This document shows, one piece after another, positions 20,637 to 32,587 of a stretch of 64,000 nt of DNA. The notes beneath the pieces were generated by a model. That model ran no database searches, was not told the DNA's origin, and worked only from the letters and a program-made list of their open reading frames with translations. How positions within the stretch are numbered: the stretch's first letter is position 1; every line of letters begins with the position of its first letter. Origin of the DNA: Hypomyces perniciosus (lineage: Eukaryota > Ascomycota > Sordariomycetes > Hypocreales > Hypocreaceae); NCBI GenBank assembly GCA_008477525.1, contig SPDT01000006.1, forward strand, positions 1,639,501 to 1,703,500, in the 5' to 3' direction. The position numbers and the translations under genes were made by a program.

Positions 20637-23600
20637 CGTCACGGAAGAGCTGGAAGCTGGGGTTGAAGCGCGGGGATGTGGAGGAGAGAGGGCCCGGTAG
20701 GAAAACCAGGAGCAATTGGACAGTAAAGATGTTGACAAAGGTTCGTCAATATGAGGCAAGCTGTAGTCAGACGATGAGGCTAGGTACAGTCAGACTGACG
20801 GGCAGTTGGGAGTGAGTCGTTCGATGGCGCTTTGCTCGTATGAGAAAAATCATGTGGGTCTTGTGTGTTTTTTGGTTTAGGTCTTTCTGAATGGGGATCA
20901 CTTGTCAAACAAACGGAATTGAAAGAAGTGCGCCATATTTGTCTGCTGCTCGTACCTCCGAACATGGCCGCTGCATGTGACCGCTGTCGGAGGCAGAGAA
21001 CCGAAGCCCTCAGATCTTCGATAGGTACTCCGTAGGTATTAGGTTATTGACCTATGAGTGGCTGTACTATAAGTATAGCAGATATTAAACCAGTACGCTC
21101 CTATTAGTAGTCATCTGGCTTGCTTCGGCGGACAGATGCTGAATTGGCCCCCAGATTGGCTGCTGCGGGCGCAATCTCGAAGCTTTTTTTGTTCCATGTT
21201 CTGATCGATTGATATTACCGATACACCTCCGAACTCCCGAAGCCCACGACACATACAAAAAAGAGACAGAACAACTCCGACGCAATTCTTCAGATTCCAT
21301 GGTGTCTGTTGTAAATTTCGATTCACGAAGCGCCAAGACTTGCAAATGTGTTAGCCCGTATCTGAACACCAGTAATAGTATGCACTGGTAGCAGGTCTAT
21401 AACCAAGAAGCGAAGGCTTCTTATTGCCCAAGAGATCCTTGGACATTTTATGTGGCAAACAGTTGTTTGTACGGGCGTCAGAAGCGCCAATCACGACAAC
21501 CATGATATTGACATCGGATGCCTAGAGATGGTGTTCACGACAACTATGTCTATCATGAAAAAGGCTGACAGTTCGGAGGACGTATGTGCTGACTTTGACG
21601 ATGAAGAGGTTCCGAAGCTTGAACGGCAACTAGAGACCGGGACAGCGGGGAATAGGGTAGTAATGAAACTGTTTCTACCTACTGCATTCTCCCGTCATTA
21701 GTATGGCTGCTGAGACTTAAAAAACTGGCCTGTATGGCCGCCTTGGCACATGGGAGAAGATACGGACAGATATAAACCTGATTTAGCAATGGGAGAAAGC
21801 TCTTGTCGGAAAGTGTCGGTACCTACCTAGGTAAGTGTAGGTTGCGCCGGTTCTTGCTTGCTTCACACACAACCTCTCATGGCCTGAAGAAGCCAGCTCC
21901 TCGTATTTGACATGACAAACATTTGTTCGCTCCCGTTGCTTTGCTTCAGTCTTCACCTACTAGAGTTTGTAGATGTAAGGTAGCCCGAGTCCGCGTTTCG
22001 ATAGAAGAGTGGGTGGTACGCCATTCCCCCCATATTCTGGTCTATTGTGGTGGTTCGGCTGAAGATTGCATGTAGGCAAACGCGAAAAAGTGTAGGTTCG
22101 AGATTATTTCCCTTTGTCAAAGAAACCCCGGGGTATTGTGAACGCCTGGTCAGCAAGCGAGAGCACACGGGGGTGGTGTTGGGAAACGGCTAAGCTCAAA
22201 AGCTATTATCCTTTACGGAGTAGAGCCATCAAGTATTACTTCCCACGGCTAATGAGAAAATCACAGTCAATTCATGCACATGCGGTTCGCTCCGGCGGGT
22301 TTTGTTGCCTGTAGGTATCGACCGTAAAACTCGTGATGCCAGCAACTTTGGCGATTTGGGGCTAGGCTGAAGGGTATGGGCTTGAATACTACTATTACTA
22401 TAGGTGTTGAGGTGGTTGCCAGGCGCGGTCTGGGGAACCACGTGGGAGCCTATTAATAAAAGTATCGACCTCGTACGGAGCACTAGGTTGAATGATGATT
22501 TATTGGAGTTAATATGTGAAAACAGTTAGTGCCATTGGCGGAGAAAATCCATTAATTTGTTCATTTGCTGTCTGGACCAGTACTCCATATGGTGGTGGTT
22601 GCCGACATTCGCAAATTGTGTCCCTGCCTGTCCGTCCACGGACCACAGAGGACTACCCGAATAGGGAAATCCACGGCGAGATGGCTCCAGCATTATAGCC
22701 ATTACAGGCTAGTTCCGCCGGCTTTATGGCGGGTCGAGTGTTTTCTGCCCCACGACCAAATGCTGATTCCAACCAAACCGCCAACACTTGCCCTTCTTTG
22801 CGACGGAGACGTTGACACCTAGCCCGGCTGCCCCCATGCACAGCTCGTGCTTCCCCGGAACACAAAAGCTACTCTGCCGATAAGCATCTGGGGTAGAGTT
22901 GCAATTGGAGCGTCTAGCCGCCTAGCGTCTGCTTCTCCCCGCATGGAGATTTCAACCCCATGGGGTTGTTTCGGCGGGATGACGACAGGCCGTGGCCGAC
23001 ACGACTGTTTTGATGCAATCACAACGCTTCCCATTGGTTGTTTCGGTTTATGGACGCAAACTAGTAGATATCCTGGGACGTACTATTGCTGAGACCCCTA
23101 TTGGAAATCAGTTCGGGGGCATGCTAGTATCTAATTACGAGGAGCAGACAAACATCTGATATGCTGGGCTGAGTGCCCCTGCTCGCTCGCCAAGTTGTTG
23201 CCGTGTTAATAGGAGTTGTATGAGGTTGTCTATCCATGTAGGTCAGTAGTACGGAGTAATGCTCATGAATATCGAGATGATTTGAATCATCAGCTCTTTT
23301 ATGTTAGTCGGGTTGTGTATATACTCCGTATATATAGATATATAAATATATAGGCTAGTACAAAACGCCTCATGATTCAGTTCCCCGTCGGTTACCCAAC
23401 GCGGCAAAAAGCACGACGCAGTCCCCCCACGGTGGCTGCTCTTTGGAACCTGTCTAGTTAGTGCCTGAAAGTCGCTAATGAACTTTGAACACAAGCCGCA
23501 GCACCCGTTGTAGATTGGCGCGGAGTTTTGCTACTACCGAACGGCGGGCGCCTCCGCAGCCACGAGCCACTGCCGGCCAAGGCGTTTGTCAGAGGTCACT

Positions 23601-24073
23601 AACGGCCATCCCATAACCAGGGGCCAACCAGTCGCTAAAGAATTTTTTTCGTTTAGAAGTGGAAATACACATCTGACATTAACAACCTGACACAATTCCC
23701 CCAAGCTGAGAGAGCGACACAAGCGGATGGACATTTAGTTCGCCTTCTAGCCCCTCCTTTCGTTTAACCCCAGACTGTCGACGGCGTGTAATTGGATCGA
23801 TGGGAGTATAAGAACCTCGACGCATATCCCGCCGCATCACATCACGCTCTCTTTCTCCTCATCCTTTTCACCATTCTCCCCTCTCACCCCCTCACGCCTC
23901 TTCCGTACTCCTTGTCAGCCAGTACTCCAATTCCAATCTCGCCCTCCACCAGCTTCCGCAGCTGCGGCTATAAGTAGCTTGCAGCCGCGTCGTTGTCTGA
24001 GTCTCAAGTCTTGGCTACCCATCTTCATCTTGGCGTCTGACTTGCTGCTGCTCTCCAACTACTGCTGCCCACT
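20637..24073. other. Gene-free stretch
   Basis: No supported gene in 3.4 kb. Short open frames here have no family features. TACTYCGTA words lie at 21026, 22214, 23250 and 23322, and a TATA-rich patch lies at 23315-23360. The left end is the aminotransferase promoter and the right end the sugar-transporter promoter. Confidence 0.65.
23804..23905 (+). promoter_or_regulatory. Probable core promoter of the sugar transporter gene
   Basis: A TATA-like GTATAAGA near 23806-23813 is followed by a long pyrimidine-rich tract (about 23845-23905, CTCTCTTTCTCCTCATCC and similar). CT-rich tracts just before the transcription start are common in highly expressed filamentous-fungal genes. No ATG is seen between this tract and the start codon at 24074. 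Confidence 0.5.
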
Positions 24074-26090
24074 ATGGCCTCTGCTGCCACCGATAAGGAT
24101 CAGGAGGCGACTCCTCCTAACCAGCATGGCGTCGATATTCAGTCCACTGCGAATCGCGCGGCGGATTCAGACGTAGAAGCAGATGCCGAGCCATCCAAAG
24201 CTCACCGGACTGTCATTGAGCACGCCAGATCCGCAGCTGCCAAAGAGCAGCAGATGACGCTCATGCAAGGCATCAAGTTATATCCTAAGGCCATTGCATG
24301 GAGTGTTATCATCTCCACATGCATTGTCATGGAGGGCTATGACATCAGTCTGGTGAACAACTTCTGTAACGACACCTCCCCAGCATCCTCCCCAGTTCTC
24401 CTGTCATTTTGACAGCTAACACTCTTGTGTGCCAAAGATGCCTTTCCTCAATTCAACAAAAAGTACGGTGTCCTGCTTGAGGACGGCACATATCAGGTAC
24501 CTGCTGCATGGCAAGCCGGGCTGAGCAACGTATGGTCTCCACCTCAATCAATGTTTCTTCTAGTGATTTTCTTAACATCCATTGTGAACTAACAACTTTT
24601 GTCAATATAAGGGTGCCACTGTCGGTGAAATTATGGGTCTTTTCATTAACGGCTTCGTCTCTGAGCGTTTCGGATACCGCAAAACTGTCATGGCCTGTCT
24701 CGTTTTGGTCGCCGCCTTCACAACCATCTTCTTCACCGCGCCAAACGTCCAGACTCTGCTGGTCGCCGAGATTCTGTGCGGTATTCCATGGGGTATCTTC
24801 CAGACTCTCACTGTCACTTACGCCTCCGAGGTCTGTCCCATTGCCCTTCGCGGTTATCTCACCACCTATGTCAACTTCTGCTGGGGCCTCGGCCAAGAGA
24901 TTGGTATCGGTGTTATCTATGCCATGTTGAAGCGCGAGGATGAGTGGGCGTACCGCATTCCCTACGCCCTCCAGTGGATGTGGCCCCTCCCGCTCTTCGT
25001 TGCCATTTACTTCGCTCCCGAGTCACCCTGGTGGTTGGTGCGTCGAGGCAAGGCCCAGGAGGCCAAGCAGTCCCTGCTTCGTCTGACCAGCCTTGACCGT
25101 GAAACCGATTTTGACGCCGACGAGACAGTCGCCATGATGCTTCACACGACTGCCCTTGAGGAGAAGATGACATCTGGTGCGTCGTACTGGGATTGTTTCA
25201 AGGGTGCTGATCTGCGCCGTACGGAGGTTGTGTGCATGATCTGGGCTATCCAGAACTTGAGCGGCAATGCATTTTCCAACTATTCCACTTATTTCCTCCA
25301 ACAAGCCGGCCTGTCGACCCACGATTCATACTCATTTGCGCTTGGCCAGTATGCCATCAACATGGTTGGCGTCTTTGGTGCATGGGGTCTGATGACGTTG
25401 GGTGTTGGACGTCGCTCCTTGTACGTTTACGGGTTGTGCGGCCTCTGCAGCATGCTCTTCATTCTAGGTTTCCTCGGTCTGGTCCCTCACGAGAACCGTC
25501 AACAGGGCTCGCTTGCCACGGGTAGCATTATGGTCGTATGGGCTCTCTGTTACCAGTTGACAGTCGGAACTGTGTGCTACTCTCTCGTGAGTGAGTTGTC
25601 GTCGCGTCGTTTGCAGATCAAAACTGTCGTTCTGGCGCGAAACCTCTAGTACGTCCTACCCTCTCCCCCCCCCAGTGCCATGTCCCTTAATAGCAGACTC
25701 CTAACATTGAGAAGCAATATCGTCGGTATCATTACCAACGTCCTCACGCCTTACATGCTGAATCCCAGTGCATGGAACTGGAGCAACTACACTGGGTTCT
25801 TCTGGGTAAGACTGTCTTCCCCAACTGGTGTAATACCCCTGGGATCTCGATTTGCTGACAATATTCATTTGTCATAGGCGGGTATCTGCTTCTTGTGCAT
25901 CATCTACACATACTTCCGTGTCCCAGAGCCGCGAGGCCGTACGTTTGCCGAGCTCGACGTCTTGTTCGAGAAGGGCATCAGCGCGAGGAAGTTCTCGTCG
26001 ACTCAAGTGGACGTGTTCCATGAAACGGTCGACGAGAAGGTGATTGACCAGTATGATGGTATTGTAGAAACTCGCATCGAGAAGGCTTGA
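24074..26090 (+). CDS. MFS sugar transporter (maltose/alpha-glucoside permease-like)
   Basis: Exons are 24074-24365, 24438-24529, 24612-25648, 25715-25805 and 25878-26090; all phases agree and the product is 574 aa. It belongs to the sugar porter family of the major facilitator superfamily, 12 membrane spans in the plasma membrane, proton symport. Diagnostic motifs are GFVSERFGYRKT after the second span, PESPWWLVRRGK at the end of the first half, and PEPRGRTFAELDVLFEKG after the last span. The long hydrophilic N-terminus (about 75 aa), and YASEVCPIALRGYLTTYVN, resemble fungal alpha-glucoside/maltose permeases. The substrate is an inference; other hexose or oligosaccharide porters remain possible. 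No glycosidase gene or regulator sits next to it, so it is not part of a MAL-type cluster here. Confidence 0.93.
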
Positions 26091-26735
26091 TGTGGCTGTG
26101 CGTGTGGATGGATGTCATTCGTCAACAGGTCAGCATATGGGCGGACCGTCATGATCTCCATGATTGTATATACTACGTGATATTATGATATTATTGTATT
26201 GGTGATAATTAATGCCAGATATTCTATGACTCCCCCTCTGCTGCACGTGCCCCAACACCTACAAGGATCGTGGTCATGAGTCACTCGGGCGAAACTAACA
26301 TCTTAGCGCAGTCTTCCATTGTTGGTTGGTATGCTGAAATTATACTGTCCTGGTAGAGAAGAGCAGAGAACGAGAGTGGCTGCCAATAGCCAAAGGCTCC
26401 GTCATGTCGCACCTTGCGCGGAAAGCAAAGAAGACAGACAACCCGCAATTCGAAGCGACAGACTGAATCAATGCTGCGTCTGACCGTTGGTATCGATTTC
26501 TCCCACTCACTGCACTCCATATCATTTTCCAGATCAGGACACCCCATAGCAAGCCATGAAGGGGAAAAGAAGCCTGCAAAGTCTATTACATCCTGATTCG
26601 TCTGCTTGATAATGAAACCCATACAATATCATAAAGCCTGAATGTCCTCCAACAAATAATGTGTTCGCCCAAGAACGACCGGAACGCCTGCATCATCCAC
26701 GCCGACAAAGAAGGGGGCCCTATGCCACCAGAGCT
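26091..26735. other. Convergent intergenic region
   Basis: This contains the 3' regions of the sugar transporter and Atg8 genes, with an AT-rich patch at about 26165-26215. No gene is supported. Confidence 0.6.
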
Positions 26736-27316
26736 TCAAGCGGTACCAAAGGTGTTCTCGCCGGAGTAAGTGATGTAGAGGAAGCTGTGGGCGATGGATG
26801 TTAGCTTGATCTTATAGAAAAGGCAATAAATTGTTCGTACCCATCCTCGTCTTTGTGCTCCTCGTAGATGCTACTCATGAGAGCGGCGGTGGGAGGCAGA
26901 ACCTCATCAACAAAGATGAAAATAGCCTTCTCGGGGGAGAGCTTGATTCGCTTGCGGATGACGTAGACGAACTGGCCAACGGTCAAGTCGGAAGGGACCA
27001 GATACTTCTTCTTGTCGATGGTAGCAATGTCGCTCTTCTCGACCTTTTCGCAAATGACCTATAAAGAATGAAGAGTCAGCCGCTGCGACAGACTTTGATG
27101 GTGATGACGACGACGATGACGACGATGATGAAAGCTCGCAGCGAAGAGCAGGAGAAGACCAGAGCCTGGTGAACGTGACCGTGAAGCCAGGATGGAAACA
27201 ACGACATATAACACATCGATACTCACTGGAATGCGATCGGCGTACTTCTGTCGGATGCGCTCGGCCTCTGCCTTTCGCTTCTCGAAGGGGTGCTCGTCCT
27301 TGAACTTGCTGCGCAT
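26736..27316 (-). CDS. ATG8: Autophagy ubiquitin-like protein Atg8
   Basis: Three exons on the minus strand, 27316-27227, 27058-26841 and 26784-26736, give 118 aa with matching phases. The N-terminal helices read [20 protein letters not shown] and the ubiquitin fold follows ([20 protein letters not shown], then [32 protein letters not shown]). Atg8 is conjugated to phosphatidylethanolamine on autophagosomal membranes after Atg4 trims the tail; the required glycine is G116, followed by TA, so the precursor form is intact. Intron 1 (168 nt) contains a GAC/GAT-rich run. The match to the family is essentially certain. Confidence 0.98.
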
Positions 27317-28578
27317 CTTGGCTGGAGTGTAGGATATCCGCCTAGAACAGTACGGAGAGCTGGAGTTGTTGGCTGTAAAAAGGAGATGGATGGATGGCGG
27401 TCAGCGATGAACTGTCGTAGTGACGATGGGTGCTGAAAGCGAAAGGTTCAAGATGAGATTGCTGAGGAAAGGTTGAAGATGAAGAGATGATGATGTATGT
27501 AGGCACGGAGCTGGTAGGAGGTGGAGGTGAGGGGCGTGGCAGTGTGAGAGCCGGGCTGGAAGCGGTGGCAGGTTACAGGTAGGCAGGCAGGCAGTCGAGT
27601 ACTCGTAGTGACGCCGGTGAACAGGCACGAGGAGCAGTGGCGCGGGGCCAGTGGCGCTAAACCCACTGCAGAACCAGTGAATCACACAAAGACCAACCAA
27701 CACTGAAGGCACCTGATCACCTCCAGCAACACCCCCCTAAGTTACGGGGGGCAAGAAAGGGATTGTGGCTGAACTCACACTGTACGGAGTGTCAGCAGCA
27801 TGAATGACGAACAAAATCGAGTCACGGGGACATGGCCCCAGACCTGGATGAGCCGTAATTGCATACCGCTAACATTTCAATGCTCTCCTGAAGTGATTGT
27901 ACGAGTATTGATACACCAGCCGCATGCATATTTGCCCTACATTCTTCCCGCCTCATGTATGTACGAAGTGCCTAGTGCGGAATCTACGAAATACCTACGT
28001 CTCCACCTCCACAGCAAGGGCGGAGTTCCCCGTAAAGCAGTGCCAAAAGACTTGTATTACTGATCTACGACCATTATTCTTGGAATTATTTTACATCAGT
28101 AGTAGTATTAACCTATTCCTATGGGCCCTGAAGAGTGCGTGCAAAATGGTCGAGGCCCGTGGATGAGATAGTATGGCTTCAAAGGCATATCTATTTGCTG
28201 GCGATGTCATAGAAGTCGTAACAGAGAACCTCAAGTCGATTATGCAATAGGTACGATAGAAGCCCCACCTTCCATGCCGACCTTTCGCCGGCCGGCATCG
28301 TTTCGTTTTGTCCTGAGCTAGACCGAGGTAGGAATTACTTTGGGGTATATCAGCCAGTCAACACGCCACCAAGAGGTGGCTCGTCAGCAGAGGGAACAGA
28401 ACTCCCCGCGGTTAAAAGATTGAGAGGCATTGTTCAACCCCCCTTCACCCCCTTTGTTGGAATACATACGACACTGGCTGGACTCATTCCGTGTTTCTTC
28501 TGCCTTGCATTGTGCGTAAGGCATACGCCTCGGGCATAGCGGTTTGCATTGGGATCATACCATCGTGGGTTTGTGCCA
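27317..28578. promoter_or_regulatory. Divergent region between ATG8 and HEM13
   Basis: A 1.26-kb head-to-head region. On the ATG8 side the leader is C/T-rich when read on the minus strand (about 27480-27640). No coding frame is supported. Near-miss TACGGAGNG words lie at 27348 and 27783, and a TACGAAGTG word near 27961. Confidence 0.5.
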
Positions 28579-29877
28579 ATGGCTGCCATTCGCCAGACTC
28601 AACGCCTGGCGGCACAACTCCGCCTACGACCAGCACAGTTTTCCAGAGGTCAATTGACCTTGAGGCGATGGTCATCATCCAGTTCTAGTAGTCACCAAGC
28701 CCCTTCGGCCTCCAAGTCCCACTCCTCGATATCCCTATGGCTCGCGGCTGCTGCTCTGGGTATTGCTGGCCCCCTGGCCTATAGCTTGGTATGTCGTAAA
28801 CCAGTGCTAGAGATGGACGCCCCCGTAAATCACAGTCGAAAACTCACATTGTTACAGATAGGAAAGGAAAACGTGAAGCTCGACGTAGCAACCCTGGCCG
28901 AGAAGGACGAGCAAAAGAAGAGAGAAGCCGGTGTTGGCGACGAGTCGCCCATGCGCCTGCGTATGGAGAAGTTCATCAAGGAACAGCAACAATTCATTGT
29001 CAAGGAACTCGAGAGGATCGATGGGAAAAAGTTCCGCAAAGATGAGTGGACTCGCCCGAACGGTGGTGGTGGTATAACCTGTGTTCTGCAAGAGGGCAAT
29101 GTCTTTGAGAAGGCCGGCGTTGGCGTCAGCGTCGTCTATGGGTCTCTACCTAAGCCAGCCATCGCCAAGATGCGGGTCAACCACAAAAACCTCGATCCCA
29201 ATGTCGAGTCGCTCGACTTCTTTGCCGCTGGCCTTAGCATGGTGCTTCACCCATACAACCCAATGGCGCCGACTGTGCACCTCAACTATCGATACTTTGA
29301 AACGGCCAACCCGGATGGCACATCGCAGGCGTGGTGGTTCGGTGGCGGCAGCGACCTGACGCCTTCGTTTCTCTTTGATGAAGATGCCATCCACTTCCAC
29401 CAGACGATCAAGAAGGCGTGTGATGCCCACGACAAGTCATACTACCCTCGTTTCAAGAAATGGTGCGATGAGTACTTTTACAACAAGCATCGCGGCGAGT
29501 GCCGTGGAATTGGTGGCATCTTCTTCGACGATCTGGATGAATCCGAGCGGGACCAAGAGAATACCTTTGCTTTTATTCAAGACTGCCTCAAGTCCTTCAT
29601 TCCCTCCTACGTTCCTATTTTGGAGAAGCGCAAGGATATGCCCTTCAACGAAAAGGAGAAGGAATGGCAGCAGATCCGAAGAGGCAAGTACGTCGAATTC
29701 AACCTGGTCCACGATCGAGGAACTGCGTTTGGGCTCAACACGCCAGGCTCGCGAGTGGAGAGTATCCTCATGAGTTTGCCGCTGACGGCAACCTGGAAGT
29801 ACATGCATGAGCCGGAACCCAAGAGCAGAGAGCAGAGACTGGTAGATGTGCTGAGGGAGCCCAAGGAGTGGGTATAA
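28579..29877 (+). CDS. HEM13: Coproporphyrinogen III oxidase (aerobic)
   Basis: Single exon, 432 aa from ATG 28579. It converts coproporphyrinogen III to protoporphyrinogen IX with oxygen, a late step of haem synthesis. The N-terminus is basic and Ser/Arg-rich, followed by one hydrophobic span (about 55-75, [19 protein letters not shown]), as expected for a mitochondrial or membrane-anchored form. Core blocks are [42 protein letters not shown], and the family signature [21 protein letters not shown]. The frame continues open ten codons upstream but only from a TTG, so the ATG is preferred. Confidence 0.96.
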   Translation: MAAIRQTQRLAAQLRLRPAQFSRGQLTLRRWSSSSSSSHQAPSASKSHSSISLWLAAAALGIAGPLAYSLVCRKPVLEMDAPVNHSRKLTLLQIGKENVKLDVATLAEKDEQKKREAGVGDESPMRLRMEKFIKEQQQFIVKELERIDGKKFRKDEWTRPNGGGGITCVLQEGNVFEKAGVGVSVVYGSLPKPAIAKMRVNHKNLDPNVESLDFFAAGLSMVLHPYNPMAPTVHLNYRYFETANPDGTSQAWWFGGGSDLTPSFLFDEDAIHFHQTIKKACDAHDKSYYPRFKKWCDEYFYNKHRGECRGIGGIFFDDLDESERDQENTFAFIQDCLKSFIPSYVPILEKRKDMPFNEKEKEWQQIRRGKYVEFNLVHDRGTAFGLNTPGSRVESILMSLPLTATWKYMHEPEPKSREQRLVDVLREPKEWV

Positions 29878-30323
29878 AAACCGCAGCAGTGTCCCTTGTG
29901 CGGTGTGTAACAAAACTGTTGTAAGTCTCGATCTGTATTGTCTGATAGAATGCTGGAGGCAATCACATGGCATCGGCGTAGGTGTATGGGGCGAAAATGT
30001 GATACCAAAAGGAAGTGAAGAAGAAGAGAGAAAATCGACGACCAGTGATAGTGATATTTGTGCATATGAAAAAAGATTTCTTGGCTGAATGTATAAGATC
30101 TCTGACAGAGCATTCGGCTTGTGCGCCTGTCTTGACTGACTGATTCTCGATCCACCCAGCCACTATCCTTCCGCCCCGGTCATTGGTGACGACCTAGGCT
30201 CAGCAACCTTCACACATAGCTCCCTATCTCAGCTGCGAGCTGCTCGTGACAAAAGTCATCCAGGGCGGCCATGATATGACCGAGATAATCGCCACCGACT
30301 TAAACCGGCCAAAGTAGCCGAGG
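29878..30323. other. Intergenic region HEM13-SWS1
   Basis: A tandem-gene spacer of 446 bases with no gene supported. Confidence 0.55.
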
Positions 30324-31115
30324 ATGCAGAGCCCAAGCCTGCAGTCCCACGGTCAAGTGTTCACGGCTCTCATAAACTCATTGTCCTTGCCGCTGCCTGT
30401 CACAAGAGGTACAACCGCCCAGACCGAATCAACGACTGGTCACCTATCGGGTCCTGGATCCCCAAATCGTCGCCACCTCTTGTTGACCCTTCACGTCATA
30501 TTCCCAAGTCTGTTGTTGCCTGCTCTGGACCTGCTGGATCGCGGACTCGTTACTCGGTTCTCTGTTCCCTTCGGCTCACAGGCCACGCTGGGCGCAACAA
30601 CAAAAATAGCTACAGTCTCTGCTGAGGGCGATATTGTTCCAATTTCCGGCAGCAGCGAGAATATTGAGGGGAGAACTACAGACAATGCATCACTATGCTC
30701 GCTTCCCACTGGACCCGCTATGTTAGAGACACCGTCTGACAAACCTATTCGGATCTACATCATTCAGTCTGTTGCCTCCACCTTGTCTCGGCGCGGACGA
30801 GACGCATCTCAAGTGTCAAAGCGATACGTTGTCCATTTGGATGCATGGAGCTGTTCCTGTGCCAGCTTTGCCCTTGATGCGTATCCCAGCCACGCAGAAA
30901 CAAATCCGGCTGAGAAGAACGAGGGGTCTGTCCTACCTTGGTCGTTTGGTGGTTTGAGTCTGGATGGAAACCCTGGGGTCGGGGAGAATATTCCTTGTTG
31001 CAAGCATCTCCTCGCATGTTTGCTGGCTGAGAGATGGGGAACAGTACTGGGCGGATATGTTGAGGATCACCGCACAACAAAGGAAGAACTAGCCGCCACA
31101 ATCGCGAGCCTTTGA
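30324..31115 (+). CDS. SWIM zinc-finger protein, Sws1/ZSWIM7-like
   Basis: Single-exon frame of 263 aa. The C-terminal third holds C177-x-C179 (AWSCSCASFA) and then C226-x-H228-x-x-A231 (CCKHLLACLLAE). This is the extended SWIM signature CxCx(n)CxHxxA that defines Sws1/SWSAP1-type proteins. Sws1 proteins join Rad51 paralogues in the Shu complex and promote Rad51 filament formation in homologous recombination. The gap between the two halves of the finger (46 residues) is long and holds a Gly/Pro-rich loop. The N-terminal half has a hydrophobic helix (LLLTLHVIFPSLLLPALDLL). Function is inferred from the motif and size; other SWIM proteins remain possible. It converges with the Rpn8 gene. Confidence 0.75.
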   Translation: MQSPSLQSHGQVFTALINSLSLPLPVTRGTTAQTESTTGHLSGPGSPNRRHLLLTLHVIFPSLLLPALDLLDRGLVTRFSVPFGSQATLGATTKIATVSAEGDIVPISGSSENIEGRTTDNASLCSLPTGPAMLETPSDKPIRIYIIQSVASTLSRRGRDASQVSKRYVVHLDAWSCSCASFALDAYPSHAETNPAEKNEGSVLPWSFGGLSLDGNPGVGENIPCCKHLLACLLAERWGTVLGGYVEDHRTTKEELAATIASL

Positions 31116-31415
31116 CTGATGGCGGGTCAATTGGTGCAATCATCGTACCTATAGGTACGCTAATACTGTTTCTAGCATCATCATTGGCTTGCAAAGCGGC
31201 GAACATTTGGTTTGGGGGAGAAAGAAAGCCAGCTTGTTGTGACTGGCATTGATAGATCCTCGCCCTCGCCCTCGCCCAGTAGCTCATCATGATCAATGTA
31301 CAAAAGGCATCATCCCGCCTGGCAGATACCACCATGGATCCGTTACCATTGGCGCCAAGAGGGCCTTCATCCACTTCTAGGCCTGGTCCTTCGCCTGCGT
31401 CTATTTCCAACCTAC
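31116..31415. other. Convergent spacer SWS1-RPN8
   Basis: Exactly 300 bases between stop codons; contains a CCTCGCCCTCGCCCTCGCC triple near 31259-31277. No gene is seen. Confidence 0.55.
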
Positions 31416-32587
31416 TCACTGCTTCTTCTTGTCCTTAGTTTCCTTTTCTTTATCGCTTCCCTCCTTAGCTTCTCCATTGGCGCCGTTGGCACTGCCCTCC
31501 TTCTTCTCGTCTTTGCCATTTGCCTCGTCCTTCTTGGCCTCCTTATCATCCTGCTGCTGCCGGTTCTGGATCTTGTTCTCTATCAAATCATGGAAGGCGG
31601 TAATGGCGCGTATCAGGCTGCTCAAGTAGATGGCCATGAGCTGGTCGTTGGTCTTGATGCTCATGGCATGCGATAGTTCGCGGCTACCTGATTTGCCATC
31701 ACCTTCCGGCGTCGACAAGTTGGGGAGGAGATTGAAGACGTCTTGTAGATTTCCAAGAATGGCGTGGTTGACGGGGAGCTGCCCATCGAGGACCTTTTGG
31801 AGGTATGCACCGATATCGCGCAATCGTAGGTGAAGGCCCTGGAGCGACTGGAGCTGGTTGGTGACCCGGGTAGACAGCGTGCCGACGGCAACATCACGAA
31901 TGTCTCTTAATAAATGCTCAACGCCAATCTCCTCTGCCTCTTCGGCCTCGATGATGGACGGAGTGTGTACGAATGTTCGTGAGGTCGTTGTACCATCCTG
32001 TGGCGTTAAGAGTCAACATCAAATACTACCTTCGCCCATGGTGACATCACCTACATCCTTGATTTCCTCAACGGCAAAGTACGCGTCGGTTGGAACGCCC
32101 GACTCCTTCGGCTGCACGTCAATGATGACCAGCAACGGATTCGGCGTGTAACGCTTGAACAGCTCGTTGATCTCCAGATCAGAGGCACGGAGCTTGGGAC
32201 CAGAGTGATACCATCCTATTAGCTTCTCACGTGCATTGACCTTCTTGAACATGTCGTTCATCGATTCGACATAGTTGTGGTCTAAGAACCACACCGACGG
32301 GTCCTTGTCATCTTCCTCGAAGGGAACTGCATGGGAAAACACCAGCATGTCAACCATGGGAAACCGAGGCGGGGTGACTGTGAGGCATCGCTCGACGTAC
32401 CTGCAAAGCTGTTTGACACCCTTACGTTCTTTCCATCATTTTGACCCAGCAACACGCCAACGACTCGCCTTTTTGTCTTGTTCTGCACTGTACGGTTGTA
32501 ATGATCGACGGCGGATAGGAGAACGAGGGGGGCGACGGAGACGTTTCGGGTGACGAGGGAGAGGGTTTCTGCGGTGGTTGTCGGCAT
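31416..32587 (-). CDS. RPN8: 26S proteasome regulatory subunit Rpn8
   Basis: Three minus-strand exons, 32587-32401, 32326-32055 and 31997-31416, give 346 aa in phase. Rpn8 is the MPN partner of the deubiquitinase Rpn11 in the proteasome lid. The MPN domain (about 8-140) reads [19 protein letters not shown] and [20 protein letters not shown]; the JAMM HxH motif is broken (HSG), as expected for the catalytically inactive MPN- subunit. The C-terminal helices needed for lid assembly follow (LQLLNGQ-like region around [19 protein letters not shown], then [23 protein letters not shown]). The tail is a long Lys/Glu/Asp-rich low-complexity segment ([17 protein letters not shown]). Confidence 0.96.

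Noticed and set aside
23804..24176. Open frames upstream of and overlapping the start of the sugar transporter
   Set aside because: They begin at non-ATG codons in the pyrimidine-rich leader and overlap the true start in another frame.
29437..30155. Two minus-strand frames of about 180 aa
   Set aside because: Both overlap the well-supported HEM13 exon in antisense and show no family features.
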